The notes beneath the pieces are model-generated. The model was not told the DNA's origin. It searched no databases and was given only the letters and a program-made list of their open reading frames with translations. Both the position numbers and the translations under genes were made by a program. A stretch of 13,555 nt of DNA, from positions 7,784-21,338 of the forward strand of contig DOEZ01000007.1 in NCBI GenBank assembly GCA_003532715.1. The letters run 5' to 3'. Positions 6,632-13,555 of the stretch are shown in pieces. This DNA is from Planctomycetaceae bacterium (GTDB lineage: Bacteria > Planctomycetota > Planctomycetia > Pirellulales > Thermoguttaceae). Position 1 is the first letter of the stretch; each line of letters starts with the position of its first letter.

Positions 6632-7726
6632 ATGATCGATGTGCCACAGTTTATCTTCGCGACCTGTCAGGTTGGCGCCGAGCACGCCGTGAAGCGCGAG
6701 GCGGCGCGTCGCCACCCCGACTTTCGTCCGGCCTATTCTCGTCCGGGGTTTCTTACGTTCAAGTTGCCCGAGGGACACGAGCTGGCCGACGATTTCAAGC
6801 TCCGTTGTGTTTTCGCGCGATCGCATGGGTTCGCGTTGGGTGGCGTGCGGGGAGAATCGCCGGCGGAAATGGCATGTGAAGCATGGCGGTTGTTCGGCGA
6901 GCGTCCGTACGATCGGATCCACGTCTGGCCGCGCGATCTGGCGTCGCCGGGCCATCGCGGGTTCGAGCCGGCCGTGACCGACGAATGTCGACAGGTACGT
7001 GAATTGCTCTGGCAGCATCGGCCGGCAACGGCAAACGTCGCCACCGACGACGACACGAGCCCCGCCCGTCGCGGGGAACTCGTCCTGGACTGCGTTCTTG
7101 TCGATCCGGGCCAATGGTGGATCGGGTTTCACCGAGCGCGCGGCTTTGGCTCGCGATGGCCGGGAGGACTCGTCGGGCTGCAACTGCCCGCCGATGCGGT
7201 CAGCCGTGCCTGGCTAAAGATGGAAGAGGCACTGCGATGGTCGCGATTGCCGATTCCCTCGGGAGCACGCGTGGCGGAGATCGGTAGTGCTCCAGGCGGG
7301 GCGAGTCAATCGCTATTGGCTCGCGGATTCCATGTAACGGGGATTGACCCGGCCGCTATGGCCCCGGTCGTACTCGAGAATCCCCGGTTTCGGCATATCC
7401 GCCGCCGGGCGATCCAGGTCCGCCGCCGCGAATTCCGCAAGGTTCGGTGGCTGACGGCCGACATGAATGTCGCTCCGAAGTACACGCTCGACGTCGTCGA
7501 AGAAATCGTTACCCACCCGGAGGTGCGAGTTCGCGGCATGTTGCTGACGTTGAAGCTGTTTGACTGGGAGTTTGCCGATCAGCTCCCCGAGTATCTGGCC
7601 CGCATACGAAGCTGGGGGTACGAGGTGGTCCGTGCTCGGCAGTTGTGCCACAATCACCAGGAGGTCTGCGTGGCGGCCATACGTCATGGCCGATCGGTCA
7701 GGCCGCCGAAGCCGCATGAGAAGTAG
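6632..7726 (+). CDS. RlmM-like 2'-O-ribose RNA methyltransferase (FtsJ/RrmJ-type catalytic domain)
   Basis: A 364-residue protein resembling 23S rRNA C2498 2'-O-methyltransferase RlmM. The N-terminal half (1-175) would be the RNA-binding, THUMP-like part. The C-terminal half is an RrmJ-type SAM domain: SRAWLKMEEA (191-200) with Lys196, EIGSAPGGASQSL (216-228) as SAM motif I, GIDPAAM (237-243), WLTADMN (273-279) with Asp277, LLTLKLFDWE (304-313) with Lys308, and HNHQEVCVA (340-348) with Glu344. These give the complete K-D-K-E catalytic tetrad of 2'-O-methyltransferases. The rRNA position methylated is inferred from the resemblance and may differ. The Shine-Dalgarno is weak (GGAAGAAG, 10 or more bases before ATG). 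It lies 125 bp after the reductase gene in the same direction; no functional link is apparent. Confidence 0.83.
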   Translation: MIDVPQFIFATCQVGAEHAVKREAARRHPDFRPAYSRPGFLTFKLPEGHELADDFKLRCVFARSHGFALGGVRGESPAEMACEAWRLFGERPYDRIHVWPRDLASPGHRGFEPAVTDECRQVRELLWQHRPATANVATDDDTSPARRGELVLDCVLVDPGQWWIGFHRARGFGSRWPGGLVGLQLPADAVSRAWLKMEEALRWSRLPIPSGARVAEIGSAPGGASQSLLARGFHVTGIDPAAMAPVVLENPRFRHIRRRAIQVRRREFRKVRWLTADMNVAPKYTLDVVEEIVTHPEVRVRGMLLTLKLFDWEFADQLPEYLARIRSWGYEVVRARQLCHNHQEVCVAAIRHGRSVRPPKPHEK

Positions 7727-8194
7727 GCCGTGGCGTGGCAATAAATGGAGACTGGCAAGGCTGGCCGGCTGGGCCATTGTCGGGTCGAGATTTCACATTC
7801 GGCAAAACGAGGCAATTATGACGGTTCCATCCGGAGTTCCGCGCGGGCTCGAGCCCGAATTATGCGTGAGCCGGTGATTTCGGAGTGGCGTGCGAAACAC
7901 ATGTCCGACGCGCAATCGAGGATAAGTCGTTGCGCACCTATCGCTTGCGCTTCGGGTTGGTGTCTGCTTGTGAATCGCTCGGATTAGTGAGATGTGCCGT
8001 AGCTCCTTCCGTCCGAAGGGGGAGTCAGCGCAACGAATCAACTTCTGTCCCTTTGTGACGATTAGGGCAATCCTTAGGGCGAATTTGTTCCGATAACGAA
8101 GGATGACACCAAGCGGTGCAGTCTTCTGGCGGCGCGAATGTCCGACCGTTTGCGGGCCCCATGGTGATTCTTATTCAACAGGAGATAGGGAGTG
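7727..8194. other. 468-bp intergenic region upstream of the secreted-protein pair
   Basis: No supported gene on either strand. Visible elements are a 14-bp perfect palindrome CGGGCTCGAGCCCG (7844-7857), a CTCCTTC/GAAGGGG hairpin around a five-base loop (8003-8021) with no T-run after it, and the heptamer TTAGGGC repeated with a 12-base period (8062-8068, 8074-8080). The Shine-Dalgarno of the next gene is at 8181-8184. A promoter must lie here, but the best pair found (TTGCGG 8150-8155, TATTCA 8172-8177) is poor. Confidence 0.35.
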
Positions 8195-10453
8195 ATGAGC
8201 CCTTGCTTCGCGGGGGGCCGGATATGGTCCTTGCATACCTTGTTTGCTGCTTTCGGACTGTCCTTCGCGCTTATCGTCGCGACGGCGGCGGCCGACCCAC
8301 CCAATGTGACGCTTCCATTGCTTGACGCCACGGACGCGCCTGTCGTGGTGGAGCCGGAGAAAAAAACCACGTCGGACGAGCCGGAGACTTCGGCGAAGGA
8401 CGAAGGCTCGGTTCCTTCGCAGTCGGGTGAAGCCGAAGAAGAAGACCCTCTTCCCACGCCCGACGAGCAGCAACCGCTGACGCCCGACTTGTCGGCCCTT
8501 GGCGATCCGCTGGCGCGGGGCATTGTCGCCCTGATGAAGAACGAAATCATCGACGGTTTGAAGCGGCGGAACATCGTTCCGCAGTTCGCTCGTTTCCAGG
8601 CATACAGCCGCCAGAAGCTCGACAGTACGGCGGGTGTTCGCGCGACCTCGGAAGTGACCGGCAACTGCCGACTCGATTGGTATGATTCCCTGATGCGCAA
8701 CCCGTTGGACGCCGCGGCCGAGGCCGAGAAACTCACGCGAGAGCTGCACCACGCGATCATCGCCGAGTGTGATGGTCTGGATCGCGCGGTGGTCATGATG
8801 GCGCGTAAGCTCGATCTCAAGGCGTCTGATCCGGTCGTGTCAGCCGCGGTCAACACGCCCGACGAGGCCATTGAGGCAATCAAACGCGCCTTGACCCAGG
8901 CCCAGGTTGCCTACGCGGCCGCGCTGGAGCCGTTGACCGGCGCCGAGGTCCAGCGACTCTCCGATCGCGTGTATGCGACATTGACGCGCAACGGCAACGT
9001 GGGTCACACGCTTTCGGATCGAAGCAGCGGTCGATATATGTGCGATTTGTTTGAGAAGACCGATCGCGCGCGGTGGATCGAGGCCGTTCGGGCGCTTGTG
9101 CCGCTGACGCAAGCAGGCATGCTCGACCAGTTGGCTGCGTTGCCCGACGGCGAGAAGATCACCGTCGAGGGAGTTACCGGCGACGTGGTTCGGCGAATCA
9201 GCACGCCTTCGGGCGACATTGTGATCGGCGGGCGAGGCGCGAACACCTACCAGTTGGACGCCATGCCCGGCGTGGCCGTGGTCGTCGATTTGGGCGGAGA
9301 CGATATCTATCATGAGGGAACTTGCTCGCTTGCTCGTCCGGTGCTGATCGCGATTGATCTGGAGGGACACGACCGCTACTTGGCGACGAAGCCAGGTACG
9401 CAGGGAGGCGCCGTCCTGGGCATCTCGATGCTGTTGGACCGCTCCGGTGACGACTTCTACCAGGCAACCGACGTTGCCCAAGGGTCGTGCATCGGGGGCG
9501 TTGGCATTCTGATCGACTACGACGGCAACGATGTCTACGCGGGCGTGCGACGTTTGCAGGGACAGGCGATAGCCGGATTGGGTGTGCTCATCGACCGAAA
9601 AGGCAATGATCGCTATCACGCCGCCTTGTGGGCGCAGGGCTTTGGCGGGCCACTTGGTTTCGGCGTGCTCGACGACATGATGGGTGACGATCACTACTAT
9701 GTCGGCGGGCTGTATCTGGACTCCTATGATGAGACGCCCGGCCAGGAGGGGTGGGGACAGGGCGTTGGCGCCGGAATCCGCCAAGTTGCCAACGGCGGCG
9801 TCGGCGCGATCCTCGATGGCGGTGGCGACGACGTCTACGAATACGATTACCTGTCCCACGGCGGAGGCTATTGGCTCGGAGTTGGGCTGGCGCGCGATTT
9901 CGCCGGAAACGACCAACGGATCGGCGCGACGCGCAAAGCCTTCAACGGCAGTCCGCGAACCGAACGGCGCTTCGTTCGTTTTGGCTGCGGATGGGGCTGC
10001 CACTACGCGGCCGGATTCCTGTTCGACGACCAGGGCGACGACCTCTACACGGGAACCATCATGAGCGTCGGCTTTGGGTGGGATCTCGGCATCGGCATCC
10101 TGACTGATTTCGCCGGAAACGACCGATATGACGGAAACGCGGGCAACGGCGCCCAGGCGAGTCTCGGCGTCGTCTATGATTACGCCGGCGACGATGAGTA
10201 TGTCGGTGGACGTCAGGGATCCGCGTCTGGGAGCATCTCCTACCACGACCTGCCCTACTGCGGCGGCAACTTCAGCTTCGTCATCGACTACGGCGGAGAA
10301 GATCGCTACGGCAGCGGCGCGAGAAACAACAGCTACGTGCAGCGAGGCAGTGCCGGAGGATTCCTGATCGATCGTCCGAAGAAGGAAGAAATCGAGGAGA
10401 TCCAGACGGAGACCGCGGGCAAATCGACGGAATCCACCAACACTGGCGGATAG
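8195..10453 (+). CDS. Exported protein of unknown function with twelve Asp/Gly/Tyr repeats (RTX-like long-coil solenoid)
   Basis: A 752-residue protein. Residues 1-33 look like a signal peptide: a basic start, a hydrophobic core at about 13-32 and a small-residue cleavage region at ATAAAD. An acidic, Pro-rich linker follows (about 45-98), then a mostly alpha-helical domain (about 99-325). From 340 to 728 runs a Gly-rich array with twelve D-x2-G-x-D-x-Y motifs, joined by GxGxxID-type beta stretches; a related GGRGANTYQLD stands just before it (345-355). The motif resembles RTX nonapeptides (GGxGNDxL), so calcium binding is plausible but unproven. The tail (728-752) is charged. ATG at 8195 is used, ten bases after GGAG; GTG at 8192, seven bases after it, is as likely. 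It is probably co-transcribed with the next gene, 76 bp away. I know no assigned function. Confidence 0.82.
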   Translation: MSPCFAGGRIWSLHTLFAAFGLSFALIVATAAADPPNVTLPLLDATDAPVVVEPEKKTTSDEPETSAKDEGSVPSQSGEAEEEDPLPTPDEQQPLTPDLSALGDPLARGIVALMKNEIIDGLKRRNIVPQFARFQAYSRQKLDSTAGVRATSEVTGNCRLDWYDSLMRNPLDAAAEAEKLTRELHHAIIAECDGLDRAVVMMARKLDLKASDPVVSAAVNTPDEAIEAIKRALTQAQVAYAAALEPLTGAEVQRLSDRVYATLTRNGNVGHTLSDRSSGRYMCDLFEKTDRARWIEAVRALVPLTQAGMLDQLAALPDGEKITVEGVTGDVVRRISTPSGDIVIGGRGANTYQLDAMPGVAVVVDLGGDDIYHEGTCSLARPVLIAIDLEGHDRYLATKPGTQGGAVLGISMLLDRSGDDFYQATDVAQGSCIGGVGILIDYDGNDVYAGVRRLQGQAIAGLGVLIDRKGNDRYHAALWAQGFGGPLGFGVLDDMMGDDHYYVGGLYLDSYDETPGQEGWGQGVGAGIRQVANGGVGAILDGGGDDVYEYDYLSHGGGYWLGVGLARDFAGNDQRIGATRKAFNGSPRTERRFVRFGCGWGCHYAAGFLFDDQGDDLYTGTIMSVGFGWDLGIGILTDFAGNDRYDGNAGNGAQASLGVVYDYAGDDEYVGGRQGSASGSISYHDLPYCGGNFSFVIDYGGEDRYGSGARNNSYVQRGSAGGFLIDRPKKEEIEEIQTETAGKSTESTNTGG
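9287..10309 (+). repeat. Coding repeat array: twelve D-x2-G-x-D-x-Y units
   Basis: Each unit ends a coil with the motif D-x2-G-[D/N/H/E]-D-x-Y. First-Asp positions in the protein are 365, 388, 415, 441, 467, 494, 541, 568, 611, 638, 662 and 698. Six of the eleven spacings are 26-27 residues and two are slightly shorter (23 and 24). Longer loops interrupt after units 6 (47), 8 (43) and 11 (36). Unit 8 has Arg in place of Tyr. The DNA copies differ clearly, so the array is old and not a recent tandem expansion. Confidence 0.85.
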
Positions 10454-10461
10454 TACCGCTC

Positions 10462-10484
10462 GCGGCCGTGGAGACGCCGGCCGC
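10462..10484 (+). other. GC-rich hairpin between the two secreted-protein genes
   Basis: GCGGCCG (10462-10468) and CGGCCGC (10478-10484) form a perfect seven-base-pair stem with a nine-base loop, nine bases after the stop of the repeat protein. A run of six T lies 20 bases further on (10505-10510), too far for a normal intrinsic terminator. It may protect or partly attenuate the message between the two genes. Confidence 0.35.
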
Positions 10485-10529
10485 TTCATTGGGGACCGAT
10501 ACGCTTTTTTGTTTCCGGGAGATAATGGC

Positions 10530-11804
10530 ATGCGTTATGCGACGATCGTGGCTTTGGGCGCGATGATGTTGATGCCGAGCATCGGTTCGGCGGGCGTTCT
10601 CGTGCCCGAACAGGGCCCCGTCTTGCTCGAACTGAATCCGGCTTTGGCCTCCCAGCCCGTTGAAGAGGAATCCGGGTGGTCTGATTTCGCGCCGTCCACT
10701 GCGACGTCGGATCCGACATCGGCGTCGTCGGCGGCAACGACCGACAACGACTCGCCACCGACGCGATTCGCCGCGGCTCCTCCGATCCCCTTGACGGACG
10801 AGTTGAAAGCCCTCGACCCCGTGGTGCGACGAACGATCGCGGGCTACTTCCAGCAGCCATTGAATACGGGCAGCAACACGGCGACCGATCTTATGCAGTT
10901 GTGCATGACGTTCGGATGCGACGCAGAGGTTCGCCGCGGCGCGCCTTCCGGGCAAAGGGTCAACGCGTTCACGTGCCTCTGCTGGAACTACCCGTGCAAT
11001 GGCCGCGAGATGCTCCGCATCTGCGACGGGCACATCGCCGCGGCGGTGGGCTACGGGTTTCAGCAGTATCCGGGCCAGTTCTTGGCTGTCCTCGGCTTCT
11101 CGCGTGTTCCGGAGGACTATCCGTTACGCGTCGGCGAGGACGCGCGCACTGTTAATGATCTGGTCGACGTCGAGAAGCGGAATTGCCGATCGGGCGAGGA
11201 AAATTCGTTTCGACTGCTCGGCCTCGCTCGCTATTTGCAGTCGGACGAAGACTGGCAAAACGACTTGGGCGAAACCTGGTCAATGGACCGTCTGGTCGAA
11301 GAAGAGTTGTCGCGGCCGACGCAAGCCGGACCGGCGGGTGGGACCTTCCGACTTCTGGCGATGAGTTACGCGGTCGATCGACGGGTGAAACGCGGGGAGC
11401 CCGTTGACGGCTCGTTCGCGCGAGCCCAGAAGCACCTGGACGAACTCGCTCAATTCGCCTTGGACGTTCAAAACCCGGACGGTACGTGGCACCCCGAGTT
11501 CTTCGCCTTCCAAGGAAATGCGGGCGACACGGTGGATCAGCTTCGCTCGACCGGCCACATCCTTCGCTGGCTCGTCTTCTGGCTGTCGGACGAGCAGTTG
11601 CGCGACCCGCGCGTTGTTCGCGGCGTCACCCGGCTCGCGCAGTTATTGAACGAGCAACAGCGAACGAGGCTGTCGCTTCCGGTGGCGAGCAGTCGCGAAA
11701 TAGCCGCCCGCTTGGCCGCCGTCCACGCCTTGGTGCTTTACGACCAACGAGTGTTCGTTCCTCACGATGAGCAGAAGACGGAAGGCAATGCGTCTTCCGA
11801 GTGA
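10530..11804 (+). CDS. Exported helical protein of unknown function, alpha/alpha-toroid-like
   Basis: A 424-residue protein. The N-terminus is a signal peptide (residues 1-21: basic Arg2, hydrophobic 5-17, cleavage likely at GSA-GV). A low-complexity Ser/Thr/Pro/Ala linker follows (about 45-88), then a helical domain (about 89-410). Between 125 and 165 six cysteines occur, including the dense CLCWNYPC (149-156). The segment ALDVQNPDGTW (310-320) resembles the QxPDGSW turn of terpene-cyclase and prenyltransferase toroids, and the region 270-400 has helix pairs with conserved-looking RSTGH (339-343). No catalytic Asp-rich motif of those enzymes is seen, so enzymatic activity is not claimed. The ATG at 10530 is eight bases after GGGAG; a TTG seven codons upstream is less likely. 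Proteins of this overall type occur in planctomycetes (from memory). It probably works with the repeat protein encoded just upstream. Confidence 0.8.
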   Translation: MRYATIVALGAMMLMPSIGSAGVLVPEQGPVLLELNPALASQPVEEESGWSDFAPSTATSDPTSASSAATTDNDSPPTRFAAAPPIPLTDELKALDPVVRRTIAGYFQQPLNTGSNTATDLMQLCMTFGCDAEVRRGAPSGQRVNAFTCLCWNYPCNGREMLRICDGHIAAAVGYGFQQYPGQFLAVLGFSRVPEDYPLRVGEDARTVNDLVDVEKRNCRSGEENSFRLLGLARYLQSDEDWQNDLGETWSMDRLVEEELSRPTQAGPAGGTFRLLAMSYAVDRRVKRGEPVDGSFARAQKHLDELAQFALDVQNPDGTWHPEFFAFQGNAGDTVDQLRSTGHILRWLVFWLSDEQLRDPRVVRGVTRLAQLLNEQQRTRLSLPVASSREIAARLAAVHALVLYDQRVFVPHDEQKTEGNASSE

Positions 11805-11989
11805 CGCCGGATCCGTTTCCGGGCGCGACTACTGTTGGATTTCGGCTTCGGCCAGGGGCCGATTCGGTCTGACCACGCCTCCCGCGCGGGGCTCTTTCAT
11901 CTACGATTCCGAGCCGTTTGCGTTTGGTGCTTTCGGCGTATTCAACGTCGTTCCACGGCGATCTCTTGAACGTCGATGCATCCTTGTTT

Positions 11990-12979
11990 CTACTTCTTCC
12001 GCGATTCCCATCCCTTATAGACCGCTGTGACACGCTTCACAAAGGAAGGATTGTCTTTTGGCAAGCAATAGGTGACGACTCCATCTGTCAGGCCGCTGCG
12101 CGTGGTTCCTAATCCGATTTCCAGGCAGTTCCCGACGTAGGCAGGGGTCGGTTCGTCGCGTGACTGAGAGTGCTTCGCCGCATAAACCATAACCACCAGG
12201 GGCATCTTTCCGGGAAGGCCGCCTTTTCGGGTGCGCTGGTCAAGCCACCTGCGGTAGCTTTCGATCTGAGGTTGAAGTATGGTCGTATCCGACAGGTTCT
12301 TGTGAGGATAGAAATAGGGAAAGACTACGCCGTCGATCGCTCCCTCCTCGACATGCGACGCTATTGTCCTCTCGTATCCGAAGTAGCATACCACCAAGAG
12401 GCATAGATGAGGGGCAGCCCTGTGGGCTTCCCTCATCATCTGTTTGCAGTAGGAAGGAGTGAACTTCTTGACGTTCCCGTTGAAATCGTCGATGCAGATA
12501 CCCTTCACAACAGGATACTGCTTCGCGACTTCCGCGCACTCGACGGCCCATCGCACGTAGTCACCTCCAAAGGGATCCGGAACGCCCTCAGAAGGCGGCG
12601 TCAGGTATAGCCACAGTCCGACATTTGCTTTCTGAAATTCAGGGGCCATTTGCTGGAAATCCTGCCACGCGGACGGAGATGTTTTCTCCCGCCACACAAG
12701 GTGCATGTAGTCCCGTGCGCCCATTTCCTTCAATACCACGAGCAATCGAGGGATGTCCGTTCGGTTCTGTGGCGTGCGCACACCCACATTGCCATAGTCA
12801 CCCAACAATGGAGCAAGCGAGGGAACCTCCGAACCCGTGAAACCTCCCCAGGATGCTCGCGCGCTGTTATGTGTTTTGCTACTTTCCGCGTGCGGTCCTG
12901 TTTGGGCGGCCAGACTCATGGCCACATTCGCCAGGATGAACCCTCCGATACTCGGCATCCGCAACAGGCTCAGCAACAT
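11990..12979 (-). CDS. Secreted TIM-barrel protein, glycoside-hydrolase-like, function unknown
   Basis: A 329-residue protein. Residues 1-25 form a signal peptide with hydrophobic core and a cleavage site near SLAA-QT. The mature part has alternating strands and helices typical of a beta/alpha barrel: GLWLYLTPP (121-129), VVKGICIDDFNG (157-168), CLLVVCYFGYE (193-203), DGVVFPYFYP (216-225), PLVVMVYAAKH (260-270) and DGVVTYCLPKD (299-309). Asp164/Asp165 at a strand end, Tyr222 and His269 are candidates for an active site. This pattern fits extracellular glycosidase-like barrels, but I cannot name a family. The ATG at 12979 has GAAGGGA seven bases upstream, an excellent match. GC content in the lines sampled (about 50-58 percent) is below that in much of the neighbouring sequence. 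It starts 65 bp after the isomerase stop codon and converges on the plus-strand gene ending at 11804. Confidence 0.75.
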   Translation of the reverse strand: MLLSLLRMPSIGGFILANVAMSLAAQTGPHAESSKTHNSARASWGGFTGSEVPSLAPLLGDYGNVGVRTPQNRTDIPRLLVVLKEMGARDYMHLVWREKTSPSAWQDFQQMAPEFQKANVGLWLYLTPPSEGVPDPFGGDYVRWAVECAEVAKQYPVVKGICIDDFNGNVKKFTPSYCKQMMREAHRAAPHLCLLVVCYFGYERTIASHVEEGAIDGVVFPYFYPHKNLSDTTILQPQIESYRRWLDQRTRKGGLPGKMPLVVMVYAAKHSQSRDEPTPAYVGNCLEIGLGTTRSGLTDGVVTYCLPKDNPSFVKRVTAVYKGWESRKK

Positions 12980-13044
12980 GTCGTTGTCCCTTCGGCCCGT
13001 GCAACTTGGCTGTCGCCAGTGATTTTGATGATTGATTCAGTACA

Positions 13045-13555
13045 CTATTTGTAACGAAGAATGATATGATAGCCAAACGGCGTGTCGACGATTCCGGTCG
13101 CCTTGCCGACCTCGCATTCGAACGCCGCTTTCTCGAAATCTGGGTGCATCATTCCCTTGGGGAATTCACCCAGATCGCCACCCCTTGCTTTCGAGGGACA
13201 TGCGCTGTATTCCCGCGCGAGATCCTCGAACTTTTCGCCCGCCTCATATCGCTTGAGACACTCCTCGATGCGAGCTTTGGCTTCTTCCTTGGTGCGAGTG
13301 ACCTCGGGCGTCGCGCCGAGCGAGTCGACGTGCTGCACCAGGATATGTTTTGCGCCGATGGTCGGGATGACTTCCAATTCCTGCCGCCGAATAAGATGAT
13401 AGCCGAACGGCGTCTCGACTATTTCGCTGATCTGGCCGACGGCCAGTTTCATGGCGACGTCGCTGAACTTCTCGTCCATTTCGTAGGCACGGAAATTGCC
13501 CAGATTTCCGCCGTCCGCTCCGCTGGGACAATCGGAATACTCCTTGGCCAACGCG
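13045..13555 (-). CDS. Parvulin-type peptidyl-prolyl cis-trans isomerase, C-terminal part with tandem rotamase domains; 5' end outside the window
   Basis: The last 169 codons of a PpiC/SurA/PrsA-like protein. The first visible part is the end of one rotamase domain (AKEYSDCPSG, GGNLGNF, ETPFGYHLIRR). A second full domain follows: AKHILVQH, a helical ARIEECLKRYEAGEKFEDLA segment, AREYSACPS, GGDLGEFPKGMM and the closing VDTPFGYHIILRYK. Parvulins catalyse proline isomerisation and assist folding of exported or periplasmic proteins. The two domains are close copies in their shared parts, so the protein has at least two rotamase units. Whether it has a signal peptide or more domains cannot be seen. 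A TTG at 13551 is only an internal codon: the frame is open to the edge and the domain is cut in mid-fold. The protein ends right after the second domain. Confidence 0.92.
   Translation of the reverse strand, partial: ALAKEYSDCPSGADGGNLGNFRAYEMDEKFSDVAMKLAVGQISEIVETPFGYHLIRRQELEVIPTIGAKHILVQHVDSLGATPEVTRTKEEAKARIEECLKRYEAGEKFEDLAREYSACPSKARGGDLGEFPKGMMHPDFEKAAFECEVGKATGIVDTPFGYHIILRYK

Noticed and set aside
7844..7857. Palindrome CGGGCTCGAGCCCG as a terminator for the RlmM-like gene
   Set aside because: It is 118 bp past the stop codon, has no loop and no T-run. It may be a protein-binding site, but nothing supports that.
7745..7987. Open frame of 80 codons in the large intergenic gap
   Set aside because: No convincing ribosome binding site, no recognisable features and a mixed composition; it appears to be chance.
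8840..10531. Long open frame on the minus strand (563 codons) opposite the repeat protein
   Set aside because: It is the antisense shadow of the repeat array: its composition mirrors the GGC/GAC-rich codons of the plus-strand gene, it has no domain, and the plus strand has a signal peptide, Shine-Dalgarno and clear repeats.
11805..11989. Bidirectional terminator between the convergent genes
   Set aside because: A CGGCC-AGG-GGCCG hairpin (11849-11861) and a CCCGCGCGGG palindrome (11881-11890) exist, but neither is followed by a T-run on either strand, so I do not call a terminator.

Overview
The window reads as a chromosomal segment of a moderately high-GC bacterium, most likely a planctomycete (Planctomycetota). 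I base this on the two secreted proteins in the middle, which resemble protein families I associate with planctomycetes, on the THUMP-like methyltransferase and RlmM-like gene types, and on the loose gene packing with long leaders. No database was consulted, so the phylum is an inference. There is no sign of phage, insertion sequence, CRISPR or plasmid functions.

Left part, all on the minus strand and read from right to left. A tRNA-Cys (5259 to 5188) is closed by a clear intrinsic terminator (5181 to 5150). A TTGACA/TATGCT promoter near 4977-4950 then starts an apparent operon: a DUF819 membrane transporter, a PLP-dependent alpha-oxoamine synthase-like enzyme 12 bp downstream, and a THUMP-like SAM methyltransferase that overlaps the enzyme gene by the 4 bases GTGA. 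A second probable promoter at the end of the methyltransferase gene drives doxX, which overlaps the start of a chromate-transporter (chrA-type) gene by 23 bp. The chrA-type gene runs off the left edge. Two 10-bp-spaced direct repeats lie where a repressor or activator of doxX-chrA could bind.

Middle part, plus strand. A possible 29-residue proline-rich ORF precedes a ferredoxin-NADP+ reductase gene. Next comes an RlmM-like 2'-O-ribose methyltransferase with the full K-D-K-E tetrad. After about 470 bp without a gene come two exported proteins of unknown function. The first is a 752-residue protein with twelve copies of an Asp/Gly/Tyr motif, D-x2-G-x-D-x-Y, mostly 26-27 residues apart, which looks like a long-coil relative of RTX calcium-binding repeats. 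The second is a 424-residue helical, cysteine-containing protein with a toroid-like C-terminal half. These two form the most unusual unit in the window.

Right part, minus strand. A secreted TIM-barrel protein of glycoside-hydrolase-like appearance, with lower GC than its surroundings in the lines sampled, lies downstream of a parvulin-type peptidyl-prolyl isomerase whose 5' end is outside the window.
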